52,047 bases of DNA from Bacillota bacterium (GTDB lineage: Bacteria > Bacillota > Desulfotomaculia > Desulfotomaculales > Desulfallaceae): contig JAKSCU010000362.1 of NCBI GenBank assembly GCA_022360435.1, positions 1 through 52,047 on the forward strand, in the 5' to 3' direction. Under the pieces are notes generated by a model, which had not been told where the DNA came from, made no database searches, and was given only the letters and a program-made list of their open reading frames with translations. Below are positions 18,355-27,079 of this stretch, in pieces (position 1 is the first letter of the stretch; every line of letters begins with the position of its first letter). The position numbers and the translations under genes were made by a program.

Positions 18355-18580
18355 GGCACCCTTTGTCCCAACGGTTGCCCGCTGGTTTTGCAGTGCCTTT
18401 GACGGTCGTGGCCGACCGGGGAGTACCCGCCGAAAAACTCGATTAACTCCCTCCTCGTCAACCCGGTCTCAACGGTATTGCCATATCGCTAACTTATACT
18501 TTAACACTAAAAGGATTATGTGTTCTTGTGTGTTAAAGTAACTTTTATCTGTTGAGTGCCGGGTTCTGGCGCTTTAAATT
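18355..18580 (-). ncRNA. glmS ribozyme-riboswitch (GlcN6P-sensing)
   Basis: The minus strand shows the conserved glmS ribozyme pieces in order. AAGCGCCAGAAC holds the cleavage site (between 18573 and 18572, before GCGCC). A long P1 arm is formed by ACTTTAACAC pairing with GTGTTAAAGT. The core GTTGACGAGGAGGGAGTTA is followed by ATCGA, TTTTCGGCGGGTACTCCCC and a P4-like hairpin (CGGTCG...CGACCG). The spacing and order match the B. subtilis element. The family cleaves its own mRNA when glucosamine-6-phosphate binds. The 3' boundary is approximate, set at a GGTGCC that can pair with GGCAC. Confidence 0.93.
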
Positions 18581-18905
18581 CAGTTTTTCTTTGTTCCCAC
18601 CGTTCCTTGCGGCTCTCTGCTCAATCACCTCCTCATCCAGCTTACGCAGCCCGCCAATGGCGCCACCGGTGGCGGTGGCAATGCCGCCGGTGACGGTCAC
18701 AGTAAATTTAAACCAGGCGGTTTTCGCTAATAATTGCTTGCCGGTCCATTGTCGCCCGCATCATTGCTTGCCAGAACGTTGTTTACCCAAGCCGAATGCC
18801 GCTTAATCCAGACCATTGTTTGTTAGACGCCCGCCGAGGGGCAAAAGTTCCCCGGGCAGCGCCATGTCGGTACTGATGTTGCCGTGTCCGGCGCTTTGTG
18901 CCGGG

Positions 18906-20237
18906 TCAGAGGCCCCGCACCAGTTCCGTCAGTTCCTGCACCACTTGCCGCATTTGCTCTTCATCCCGGCATTCGGCCATCACCCGCACCAGGGATTCGG
19001 TGCCCGAGGGGCGTATCAGTACGCGGCCCTGGCCGGCCAGGCGTTTTTCCACTTCCTTTGTGGCGCGGGCCAGTGCCGGGCTGGACATTACCCGGTGCTT
19101 GTCGGCCACTTTGACGTTCTCCAGCAATTGAGGCAGTCGTTCCATCTGCGCCGCCAACTCGGCCAGGCTGCGACGGTTGGACTGGACCACCGCCAGCAGC
19201 TGCAGGGCGGTAAGAATGCCGTCGCCGGTGGGGCTGTGATCCAGAAACAATATGTGGCCCGATTGCTCGCCGCCGAAGACGGCGCCGGTGCGCAGCAGTT
19301 CCTCCACCACGTAGCGGTCGCCGACTTTGGTTTGGGCCACTTCAATGCCGGCTTCCCGCATGGCGATGCGCAGGCCCATGTTGCTCATGACGGTGACCAC
19401 AACGGTGTTTTTGGGCAGCCGGCCCAGGGCTTTCAGATGCCGGGCGCAGATGACCATGATTTGGTCGCCGTCCACCAGTTCGCCCCGGTGATCCACGGCG
19501 ATAAGCCGGTCGGCGTCCCCGTCGTGGGCCAGGCCCAAGTGGGCGCCGGCGCGCCGCACGGTTTCCCGCAAAGCGTCCGGATGGGTGGAGCCGCAGCCGC
19601 TGTTGATGTTAACTCCGTCCGGCGTGTCGAACACGGGCACCACGTCGGCGCCCAGTTCCGCCAGCACCCGGGGAGCCACCCGGTAGGCCGCGCCGTTGGC
19701 GCAGTCCACCGCCACTTTCAGGCCCTTCAGACTCAGGTTTATCGTTTGTTTGAGAAAAGTGACGTAACGGTCGTCGGCATCGCGTATCGGTTGAATCCTG
19801 CCCACGCCGGCGCCCACCGGGGTGGGTACTTCCCGGGTGGGGTCGGCCAGCATTTCTTCGATGAGCCGCTCTTTGTCGTCGGATAATTTAAAGCCGCTGG
19901 GGCCGAAAAATTTGATGCCGTTGTCTTCCACCGGGTTGTGCGAGGCCGATATGACCACGCCCCCGTCGGCGTCCAGCTCCCTGGTCAGCAGCGCCACCGC
20001 CGGGGTGGGGATTACGCCCACGCTCAACACGTCCACCCCGGCGGAACAAACCCCCGCGGCCAGGGCGGCTTCCAGCATGTCCCCGGAAACCCGGGTGTCC
20101 CGGCCCACCACCAGGCGGCCGCCAACGCTCCGGGCCAGAACGTACGCCCCGGCCCGGCCCAGTTTGAAGGCCAGTTCGGGGGTCAATTCGGAATTGGCCA
20201 CCCCGCGGACGCCGTCGGTGCCAAATAACCTTGCCAT
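18906..20237 (-). CDS. glmM: Phosphoglucosamine mutase
   Basis: The 443-residue enzyme converts glucosamine-6-phosphate to glucosamine-1-phosphate. It begins [15 protein letters not shown] and has the phosphoserine loop [17 protein letters not shown] near residue 100, the metal-binding loop DGDADR near 240, and the phosphate-binding end [14 protein letters not shown]. Length is standard for GlmM. The ATG at 20237 follows AGGAGGT about 10 nt upstream. In many Firmicutes glmM follows cdaA and ybbR directly; here those genes are nearly 9 kb upstream. A strong promoter-like sequence precedes glmM, so it is probably transcribed independently of the nuclease genes before it. Confidence 0.97.
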   Translation of the reverse strand: MARLFGTDGVRGVANSELTPELAFKLGRAGAYVLARSVGGRLVVGRDTRVSGDMLEAALAAGVCSAGVDVLSVGVIPTPAVALLTRELDADGGVVISASHNPVEDNGIKFFGPSGFKLSDDKERLIEEMLADPTREVPTPVGAGVGRIQPIRDADDRYVTFLKQTINLSLKGLKVAVDCANGAAYRVAPRVLAELGADVVPVFDTPDGVNINSGCGSTHPDALRETVRRAGAHLGLAHDGDADRLIAVDHRGELVDGDQIMVICARHLKALGRLPKNTVVVTVMSNMGLRIAMREAGIEVAQTKVGDRYVVEELLRTGAVFGGEQSGHILFLDHSPTGDGILTALQLLAVVQSNRRSLAELAAQMERLPQLLENVKVADKHRVMSSPALARATKEVEKRLAGQGRVLIRPSGTESLVRVMAECRDEEQMRQVVQELTELVRGL

Positions 20238-20267
20238 CTACGCAACTACCTCCTGCCAACAGTAAAC

Positions 20268-20304
20268 AACGTTAATTATATGCTCTGGGGGTCTATAATG
20301 TCAA
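20268..20304 (-). promoter_or_regulatory. Sigma-A-type promoter for glmM
   Basis: On the minus strand a perfect TTGACA (20299-20304) is separated by 18 bp from a perfect TATAAT (20275-20280). Transcription would start near 20268, leaving a leader of about 30 nt before the glmM ATG. Confidence 0.75.
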
Positions 20305-20363
20305 TTTAAGCTAAAAATATGGTAATTGTGCGTTTTATCATTCCTTTTGTTTATAATATGCCG

Positions 20364-20391
20364 GCCCGGAGGTTCACGTTAACCGCCGGGC
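20364..20391. repeat. Strong hairpin without U-tract
   Basis: GCCCGG (20364-20369) and GGTT pair with AACC and CCGGGC (20386-20391), with single mismatched bases between the two stem parts. It lies between the end of the YhaN-like gene and the glmM promoter. No T-run follows on either strand, so it may be an mRNA 3'-end structure rather than a classic terminator. Confidence 0.45.
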
Positions 20392-20439
20392 AACGGCATA
20401 AGATGGCAGCGACCGAGTACGCCGCATGGCATCGCCATA

Positions 20440-22554
20440 TTACAATTTTACGACTGACAAATCGGCCAGCGCCCCGCCCCCTCCGGGGGCTTTTTTCCTT
20501 TCTTCTTCAACCGCGGCAAGGATATGCCGGTGACAGGTGAACAGCAGCACTTGCTGTTCACCCGCGGACCGAATCAACACCTGCAGGGCGCCCCCCAGGC
20601 GGTGGGCGTCAAAGTCCACCAGCACGTCGTCCAGGATAACGGGCATGGGGGTGAGCACCGTGCCCAGGTGGCGGGCCAGGGCCAAACGGACCGATAAGTA
20701 AAGCTGGGCCGCCGCGCCGCGGCTCAAGGCGCGGGCCGGCACCCGGCGGCCGCCGGGCTCTTCGACCTCCAGCATCCGGGCCGCCCCCACCGGGGCCACC
20801 ACCCGGGTGTAACGCCCGCCGGTCATGGGACCTATATATTCCGACGCCAGGGCCAGCACGGCGGGCTGGCGTTCCCGCTCGTGCTTCTCCCGGGCCAGTT
20901 CCAAAAGGGCGCGGGCCAGCACGGCGGTCTGCCAGCGCCGGGCCGATTCGGCCAGGGTTTCCCCGGCCATTTCCCGCTGCTGCCGGACCCGGGCCAATTC
21001 TTCATCGGTTTCCAAGGCCGCCATTTCGTTTTTCACCGCGGCCATGTCTTCAACCAGCCGCTGTAATTGTTCTTCCAGCTCGTTCAGGGCGGTTTGCAGT
21101 TCACGCAGTTCGCCGGCGTGGTCGGCGCCGGATGCCAGTTCCGGCTCGATCTCCCCCAGCGCGCCGGGGGAGCCCGCCATGTGCAGCAAATGCCGCTGCA
21201 GTTCAGCCGCCCGCCGGTGCTGGTCCCGTTCCGCCAGCAGTTCCCGCCGCAACGCCGGTATTTGTTCCCGGGTCATAGTTTCCTCCCCGGTTAGCGCCAG
21301 GGCCGCTCGGCCCACCTTTTCTTCCAGGGAGGCCTGCTCCTGCGCCAACCGGCTCAGTTGCGCCCCGGCCCCGGCCCGCTCCTCTTCCAGCCGGGCCAGT
21401 TCCTCCCGCAGCGCCTCTTCCCGACGTCGCCTTTCACCGGCCCGGGCCGCCGGCACGGCATACAGCAACGCCGCCAGGGCCAAACCGGCTCCCGCCAGCA
21501 GCAGGCCCGGGATAATATCCCGGAACGCAAGCCAAAGGCCCGGCCCGCCCAGCAGCGCCAGCGCCGCCAAAGCAGGCCAGGGGTTGACCTTGTTCTCACC
21601 CGGCTGCCCCAGGGACTCTTTTTGCCGGCGCAGGTGTTCCTCCAACTGCTCCAGCCGCTTACGCCCCTCGGCGCCCAGCCCGTGCAATGTGTTCAACTTG
21701 TCCAGGTAAGCGGCGGCTTGTTCCAACAGTTCAATTTTTTCCGCCACATCACCGGGTGGGCGCTTTTCTTGCCGCTGCCGCAGCGCCAAGCGGCAGTCCC
21801 CCAGTTCCAGCCAGGGCTCCCGCATCCGCGCCAGCACGTCCAGGCGCCCCACCCGCCGGCGGGCCGCCGCCAGCCGGTCCCGCAGCCCGTCCCGCAGCCG
21901 CTCCAGTTCCGCCAGCCCGTTCCGCAACTCCAGGTAGCGGTGGGGCTGCTGCTCCAGCGCTTTTGTTTTCCGGTCCAGTTGGTCCAACTGGTGCAGCAGG
22001 CGGTTCATTTCCCGGGTGCGTCCCCGAGGCCGGAACAGGTTGTCCGCCGTTTTTCCCAGCTCCGCCGCCGCCGCGGCCAAACGGCGGGGGCTGGCGCCGG
22101 TGCCGGCGCCGTAAATGTAAGCGCTTATTTCATCCTTTTGCAGGTCTTCCAACCGACGCAGCTCTTCCATGCCCAAAGCGAACACATTGTTGAACAGCAC
22201 CGGGCCGACCCCCCGCAGGAGCCGGGCGCGCAGGTACTCCTCCCCGGCCTGTTCACCGCCGGGTAGTTCCACCGTTACTTTACCGTTACCCCGGCCATAG
22301 CGCTCCACCCGGTAAACCCCGCCGTCTTCCTCCAGCAGCAGGCGCCCGCCGGGCTGCCCGCCCCGCAGCGGTTCGTACCCGGCGCCGCCGGCCTTGAAGC
22401 CGAACAGCACGGCCCGAATAAAGGAAAGCAGGGTGGTCTTGCCGGTCTCGTTGAGCCCGAAAATCACGCCCAGACCCCGGCCCAAGTCCTTGTCCTCCAA
22501 GGTGAAGTCGCGCAGTACGCCCCACCCGTCCACGTACAGTCCCGCCAGTTTCAC
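20440..22554 (-). CDS. YhaN-like AAA ATPase (SbcC-type), short form
   Basis: The 704-residue protein has a Walker A GLNETGKTT at 33-41 in an SMC/Rad50-like N-terminus, two long coiled-coil arms, and a C-terminal lobe with Walker B PVILDDVLVDFD and an ABC-like signature region (ALSRGAAAQLYLSVRLALA). In the middle, near residues 325-375, sit two adjacent hydrophobic segments (ALAALALLGGPGLWLAF; LLLAGAGLALAALLYAV), as in YhaN-type proteins. That suggests membrane association. The coiled coils are shorter than in typical YhaN proteins of about 950 residues. It starts with GTG and overlaps the stop of the nuclease gene upstream by 4 bp, so the two probably work as a nuclease-ATPase pair in DNA repair. 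Confidence 0.82.
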   Translation of the reverse strand: MKLAGLYVDGWGVLRDFTLEDKDLGRGLGVIFGLNETGKTTLLSFIRAVLFGFKAGGAGYEPLRGGQPGGRLLLEEDGGVYRVERYGRGNGKVTVELPGGEQAGEEYLRARLLRGVGPVLFNNVFALGMEELRRLEDLQKDEISAYIYGAGTGASPRRLAAAAAELGKTADNLFRPRGRTREMNRLLHQLDQLDRKTKALEQQPHRYLELRNGLAELERLRDGLRDRLAAARRRVGRLDVLARMREPWLELGDCRLALRQRQEKRPPGDVAEKIELLEQAAAYLDKLNTLHGLGAEGRKRLEQLEEHLRRQKESLGQPGENKVNPWPALAALALLGGPGLWLAFRDIIPGLLLAGAGLALAALLYAVPAARAGERRRREEALREELARLEEERAGAGAQLSRLAQEQASLEEKVGRAALALTGEETMTREQIPALRRELLAERDQHRRAAELQRHLLHMAGSPGALGEIEPELASGADHAGELRELQTALNELEEQLQRLVEDMAAVKNEMAALETDEELARVRQQREMAGETLAESARRWQTAVLARALLELAREKHERERQPAVLALASEYIGPMTGGRYTRVVAPVGAARMLEVEEPGGRRVPARALSRGAAAQLYLSVRLALARHLGTVLTPMPVILDDVLVDFDAHRLGGALQVLIRSAGEQQVLLFTCHRHILAAVEEERKKAPGGGGALADLSVVKL

Positions 22555-23843
22555 CGCCGCTCATCCTCCCCCAACAGCAGGTCCAGGGCGGTTTCCTCGG
22601 CCGCGGACAGCAGTTCGTCAAACTCGGCGTCTCCGGGCGGCGGCAGTTGCCGGCCGGCTTTTTCATATAAAGGAGCCAGGTATTGCAACAGCCGGTCCCG
22701 CATGACCCCGGGCCGGCGCGCTTCTCGGGCGATGGCCAGAAGGTCGGCCGGCAAGGCGGCTTCCCTTTCTAGAGCCGCTCGGTCCACCGGGGCGGCGGTG
22801 GCCACCCGGAGGGACTCCAGCCACAAGAATGGCCCGGCGGGGCCGGCGTACTCCGGGCGCAATTCCTCCAGTAGCCCCGCCACAATGCCGGGCTGGCGCA
22901 GCCGCCGGTGCAGCGGACCGCGACCGGCAAGTTCCAGCCGCACCATCAGGGAGCGCCCGGCATGCTCCCGGCGCAGGCGGTCCAGCCCGGACCGCAGTTG
23001 CTCCAGCAACTGCTGCTCGGTTGCCGTGTCCTCCACGGATACCCGCACTTGTTCCCAGCGCACCGCATCGGTCTCCAGGAATTCCAGCCCCGGCTCGCCG
23101 CCGGGGCCGACCCGGACCAGGCAGCAGCAGCCCGGACCGGTTTCCCGGGGATGGCGGCCCTGGGGCACGCCGGGGTAAACCACGCAGGGGCCTTGCTCCC
23201 GCAGCACGACCCGCCGGTGCACATGGCCCAGGGCCCAGTAATCGAACCCGGACCGGATCAATTCCTCCAGGGTGCAGGGAGCGTAGTCGGCGTGCTCGGC
23301 GCCGCCCCCCACGTTGCAATGCAGCACCGCCACGGCAAAGGGCGCGTCCGGCTCCCGCTTAAAACGGGCGGCGTAATTTTCCTTGACTTCCCGCCGGGGA
23401 TAGCTGATTCCGTATACCCGGGCTATCTCCCGGCCCCGGCGCAACACCGGGCGGGATTCCACCTCGCCGGGGGCGAAATAGTGCGTGTTGGCCGGCCAGC
23501 CCAGGTCGGCCTGTTGCCCCCCGTGATGGTCGTGGTTACCGTGGGCGACAAAAACCGGGACGTCCGCCTCCGCCAGCCGCTCCAAGGCTTTTTGGAAGCG
23601 CAGTTGGGCCCGCAAACCGCGGTCGGCCAGGTCGTAGATATCCCCGGCCAGCACCAAAAAGTCGGCCCGGCGGGTAACGCAGGCGTTCACAATATTGTCC
23701 AGGGCGGCGAAGGTGCACTCCCGCAACTGGCGCAGTATATTCTCCCGGGTGTCCCCGTCAACCTGTTCCAAATCGGCAAAACCCCGCCAGGGGCTGTCCA
23801 GGTGCAGGTCGGCGGCATGAATAAAGGAAAAGCCGGTCTCCAA
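22551..23843 (-). CDS. YhaO-like metallophosphoesterase / DNA repair exonuclease (SbcD-type)
   Basis: The 430-residue protein shows all Mre11/SbcD metallophosphatase motifs in order: FIHAADLHLDSPW, GDIYDLADRG, GNHDHHGG, LHCNVGG and GHVHRRVV. A capping region follows, and a C-terminal tail close to the YhaO type. The TTG at 23843 was chosen because GGCGG lies 7 nt upstream and the family begins close to FIHAADLHLD; the frame is open further upstream but would overlap the kinase gene with low-complexity sequence. It is translationally coupled to the YhaN-like ATPase. Such pairs process DNA ends; the exact role here is inference. Confidence 0.88.
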   Translation of the reverse strand: METGFSFIHAADLHLDSPWRGFADLEQVDGDTRENILRQLRECTFAALDNIVNACVTRRADFLVLAGDIYDLADRGLRAQLRFQKALERLAEADVPVFVAHGNHDHHGGQQADLGWPANTHYFAPGEVESRPVLRRGREIARVYGISYPRREVKENYAARFKREPDAPFAVAVLHCNVGGGAEHADYAPCTLEELIRSGFDYWALGHVHRRVVLREQGPCVVYPGVPQGRHPRETGPGCCCLVRVGPGGEPGLEFLETDAVRWEQVRVSVEDTATEQQLLEQLRSGLDRLRREHAGRSLMVRLELAGRGPLHRRLRQPGIVAGLLEELRPEYAGPAGPFLWLESLRVATAAPVDRAALEREAALPADLLAIAREARRPGVMRDRLLQYLAPLYEKAGRQLPPPGDAEFDELLSAAEETALDLLLGEDERR

Positions 23844-23895
23844 AAAATCACCGCCTTGAAATTGATTAAGATGAAAAATAATTCGCGCCGCCGCG

Positions 23896-25449
23896 CTAGT
23901 TTCCCTTCCACGCAAAAAGTGTCTTGTACAGGGGGCGCAGCCGGCGGTACAGGCGGCGGTAAACCCCGTGGTACAACTCATCGTATACCCGGGCCGCGTC
24001 GGGCCGCGGCTCGAACACCCGGCCGGCGCCGGTCATTTCCCGCACGGCGGCGCCCAGGTCGGAGTGCAGCCCCGCGCCGGTAGCCGCCAGGATGGCCGCC
24101 CCCAGCCCGGAGGCCTCGTAAACCGAGGTACGGGCCGCCGGCAGGTTGAACATGTCGGCGGCAATCTGCATCACCACGTCGCTGCGGGAGCCGCCGCCGC
24201 ACACGAATAATTCGTTTACCGGCGTCCCGGTGCGTTTCTCGATACGTTCCCGCCCTTCCCGGACGGCGAAGGCCAGCCCCTCCAGCAGCGCCCGGTACAA
24301 GTGGGCCCTGGTGTGAGAACCGTTGAAACCGATCACCGCGCCCCCGGCTTCGGGGCCGGGATACCTGACCCCCGGCGACCAGAAGGGCTGCAGCACCAGC
24401 CCCTCCGAGCCGGGACGCACCCTTTCCGCCAGCCGGTCCAGCAGTTCCTCGGTTTCAAGCCGGGACTGTTTGGCCAGAGTCTCTTCCTGCCCGCCGAATT
24501 CCTCCTTGAACCAGGAGACCAACCAGAAACCCCGGTAAATCTGCACTTCCAGATTGTAACTGTCCGGGCAGGCGCTTGGGTAGGCCGGGATCAGGGGTAC
24601 GGGTTCAATGTAACGGCGGGAGTTGACGTTGATGGTGGCGGTGGTGCCGTATCCCACGCAGCCTTGATGGGGCTGCAGGCAACCGGCGCCCAGTACCTCG
24701 CAGGCCTTGTCCGAAGCGGCGGCAATCACCGTCAGCCCCCGGGGCAGACCGGTGACCCGGGCGGCTTCGGCGCTGATCTCGCCCAGGGGCAAGCCCGGCG
24801 GCACCAGCGCCGGCAAAGTTTGGGGCGATATGGGAATGGCCCGCCACTTCCAGTGGTTGGGCGACGGCCAGGCCCGGTTTTTATAATCAAAGGGTATGTA
24901 GCCCACCTGACAGCCGGTGGAATCGGTAAACTCACCGGTGAGCCGGTAGGCGAGGTAACCCGACAGGAACAGGTAATGGGCGGTTCTGTCCCAGACCGAA
25001 GGCTGGTTTTCCCTGAGCCAGTTGACCTCGGATTCGGCCTGCACGTGGCGCAGCGTGCCGGTAAGGCCGGTTATCCCAAAGATGGCCGACCACAGCGGCC
25101 CCACCGGGGGCAGCCTGCGGGCGCGGCGCTGGTCCAGCCAGACCATGGCCGGGCGCAGCGACTCGCCCTTTTGGTCCAGGTTGATGATGGTGGACCGCTG
25201 GCAGGTGACGGCCACCGCCGCCAGGGAATCCGGGGCCACGTTACCCCTGTCCCACAGCTTGCGGCAGGACTCCGCCAGGTTGCGCCAGTAAAAGTCGGGG
25301 TCCTGCTCGGCCCAGCCGGGCCGGGGCGAATTGTAAGGTGTGGGATATATTATGCGCACCGAATCCGCCAGACGACCGTTGGGCTCGAAAGCCAGGGCGC
25401 GCACGCTTTGGGTTCCCACGTCGATAGCCAGTACCATTTCCTTGTGCAT
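23896..25449 (-). CDS. FGGY-family carbohydrate kinase (glycerol/xylulose kinase-like)
   Basis: The 517-residue kinase has the FGGY N-terminal phosphate loop (LAIDVGTQSVRALAFE), the substrate-side WAEQDPDFYW motif, GCVGYGTTATINVNS in the middle, and the C-terminal nucleotide-site loop FVCGGGSRSDVVMQIAAD. The substrate cannot be told from sequence. Its position directly after a glycerol-3-phosphate dehydrogenase-like gene (5 bp apart) suggests glycerol or dihydroxyacetone. The ATG at 25449 has GGAG about 9 nt upstream; an in-frame TTG at 25464 would overlap the upstream gene. It is the last gene of the agps-like/glpD-like/kinase set. Confidence 0.88.
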   Translation of the reverse strand: MHKEMVLAIDVGTQSVRALAFEPNGRLADSVRIIYPTPYNSPRPGWAEQDPDFYWRNLAESCRKLWDRGNVAPDSLAAVAVTCQRSTIINLDQKGESLRPAMVWLDQRRARRLPPVGPLWSAIFGITGLTGTLRHVQAESEVNWLRENQPSVWDRTAHYLFLSGYLAYRLTGEFTDSTGCQVGYIPFDYKNRAWPSPNHWKWRAIPISPQTLPALVPPGLPLGEISAEAARVTGLPRGLTVIAAASDKACEVLGAGCLQPHQGCVGYGTTATINVNSRRYIEPVPLIPAYPSACPDSYNLEVQIYRGFWLVSWFKEEFGGQEETLAKQSRLETEELLDRLAERVRPGSEGLVLQPFWSPGVRYPGPEAGGAVIGFNGSHTRAHLYRALLEGLAFAVREGRERIEKRTGTPVNELFVCGGGSRSDVVMQIAADMFNLPAARTSVYEASGLGAAILAATGAGLHSDLGAAVREMTGAGRVFEPRPDAARVYDELYHGVYRRLYRRLRPLYKTLFAWKGN

Positions 25450-25454
25450 GTCTC

Positions 25455-27068
25455 TCAGCTCCAAACTGATTCCCCGGCCGGGTAATTAAACAATAAATCT
25501 GTATAACGCCGCCACTCGCTGTCCCAACGCCGGTCGTCCCAACCCAGGACGGGTTGCAACTCGCGCCGCAGGCGACGGACCAGGCCGGCGCCGCCTGCCG
25601 GCAGCAGGTGCCCCAGGCGGGTGCGGCGCAGCAGCAGGTCGTCCAGGTGCACCACCGCCTCCCGGCGGGCCGCCCAGCGCAGTTCCACCCACAGCGTTTC
25701 CGTGCCCGGCACGGTTTCCAGCCCGCCGGGACCGGCCTCGGCCAAAAGGGCGTCGGCGTCGGGACCATAACGCCCGTACAGCCGGCAAAGATGCCCCTTG
25801 TCGGGTTCCCCGCAGGCCGCCGCCGCGCCCCCGGGTCCGGCGGCGGCCTGTTCCACTTGGCCGGCGCTTCTCCGGAAGGCGCCGGAGCCGGAACCCGCCC
25901 CACAACCGGCGCCGTCCAGCCATTTCCCGGCCCGGGCCAGCGCCTGCCGGGCCAGCAGGCCGAAGGTGGTCAGCTTGCCGCCGGTCACCGTAACCAGGCC
26001 GTCGTCGTCCCATATTACGTGGTCCCGGGATTCCTTCGAGGGGTCTTTTTGGCCGGTATGCACCACCGGCCGCACCCCGGCGAATGTGGAGACAACGTCG
26101 CCGGGGGTCAATTCCAAAGAGGGAAACACGTGCCTCACCCCATCCAACAGGTACTGCCCCTCCTCCGGGCTGATGCGGGGTTCCACGTCCAGGGGCGGCA
26201 AATGGTCGACATCGGTGGTGCCCAGCAGGGTGACCCCCTCCCAGGGGAATACATACACCGGCCGCCGGTCCCGGGGGTGCGCAAAGCTCACCGCCAGCCG
26301 CAGGGGGAAGCGCCGCCGGGAAAATATCAGGTGGCTGCCCCGCAGGGGGCGCAGCCGGGGTTCGGCTCCCAGCCGGCCGCGCAGTTGGTCGGCCCATACA
26401 CCGGTGGCGTTGATTACCACCCGGGCTTGTATTTCCGCGGTGCCGCCGGCCAGGACGTCCCGGACCGCCAGGCCCCGCACCCGGCCCGACCGGTCCGGCA
26501 ACGGTTCCTCCACCCGCACGTAGTTAAGCGCCGCGCCGCCCAATTTTTGCCCCTGCCCCAACACCCGCAACACCAGCCGGGCGTCGTCGGTGCCGGCGTC
26601 CCGGTACAGAAAGGCGCCGGCCATATTTGAAACGCCCAATTCCGGCACCAGCCGGGCGGCCCCGGCGGCGTCGCACCGACGGCAGCTTTTGTGCCCGGCC
26701 AGCAGGTCATACAGCGTCAGCCCCGCCCGCAGCGCCACGGCCTCCAGGAAAGCGCCCCGGCGGACGGGCAGCATAAACTCCAGCGGTTCCACCAAGCCCC
26801 GGTATTCACGCAACAGCTTTTCCCGCTCCCGCACCGAGTGCCGGGTGGTTCGCACCTGCCCCTGTTTCAAATAGCGCAGGCCGCCATGCACCAGTTTCCC
26901 CGACCGGCTGGAGGTGCCCCACCCGAAGTCCCGCTGTTCCAACAGCAGACAGCGCAGACCCAGGCCGGCCGCTTCACGCAACACACCGGCCCCGGTGATG
27001 CCGCCTCCCACCACGATAATATCCCAGGGCTGTCGCATCTGTTGCAGTTTTTCCTCGCGCCCGGTCAC
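25455..27068 (-). CDS. GlpD-like FAD-dependent glycerol-3-phosphate dehydrogenase
   Basis: The 537-residue flavoprotein has an FAD-binding Rossmann start (WDIIVVGGGITGAGVLREAA), the GlpD family stretch FGWGTSSRSGKLVHGGLRYL, NATGVWADQLR, and GTTDVDHLPP. A C-terminal helical domain with YGPDADALL follows. The family oxidises glycerol-3-phosphate to DHAP and passes electrons to quinone at the membrane. The GTG at 27068 is chosen because AGGAGGT lies just upstream; an ATG at 27038 is an alternative. It sits 11 bp after the alkyl-DHAP synthase-like gene, so its DHAP product may feed that branch. Confidence 0.88.
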   Translation of the reverse strand: MTGREEKLQQMRQPWDIIVVGGGITGAGVLREAAGLGLRCLLLEQRDFGWGTSSRSGKLVHGGLRYLKQGQVRTTRHSVREREKLLREYRGLVEPLEFMLPVRRGAFLEAVALRAGLTLYDLLAGHKSCRRCDAAGAARLVPELGVSNMAGAFLYRDAGTDDARLVLRVLGQGQKLGGAALNYVRVEEPLPDRSGRVRGLAVRDVLAGGTAEIQARVVINATGVWADQLRGRLGAEPRLRPLRGSHLIFSRRRFPLRLAVSFAHPRDRRPVYVFPWEGVTLLGTTDVDHLPPLDVEPRISPEEGQYLLDGVRHVFPSLELTPGDVVSTFAGVRPVVHTGQKDPSKESRDHVIWDDDGLVTVTGGKLTTFGLLARQALARAGKWLDGAGCGAGSGSGAFRRSAGQVEQAAAGPGGAAAACGEPDKGHLCRLYGRYGPDADALLAEAGPGGLETVPGTETLWVELRWAARREAVVHLDDLLLRRTRLGHLLPAGGAGLVRRLRRELQPVLGWDDRRWDSEWRRYTDLLFNYPAGESVWS

Positions 27069-27079
27069 CGGACCACCTC

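Larger units (their letters stand above)
18165..18905. other. glmM-glmS intergenic region and glmS leader
   Basis: This 741-bp stretch contains the glmS ribozyme, a terminator-like hairpin and the long glmS 5' leader. Between about 18581 and 18905 no gene or clear promoter is supported. A 51-codon GTG frame (18545-18700, minus strand) exists but lacks a ribosome site and runs into the ribozyme. Confidence 0.6.

Noticed and set aside
18545-18700. 51-codon GTG frame upstream of and into the glmS ribozyme (minus strand)
   Set aside because: It has no ribosome site, no better start in frame, and its 3' part is explained by the conserved ribozyme sequence.
18579-18905. Terminator for glmM
   Set aside because: A GGGG/CCCC hairpin is possible near 18840-18855, but no T-run follows on the minus strand.
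22908-24083. 391-codon plus-strand frame opposite the nuclease gene
   Set aside because: It spans the junction of two real minus-strand genes and has shadow-frame composition.
24301-25485. 394-codon plus-strand frame opposite the FGGY kinase
   Set aside because: Antisense to a gene with intact kinase motifs; no ribosome site and no recognisable domain.
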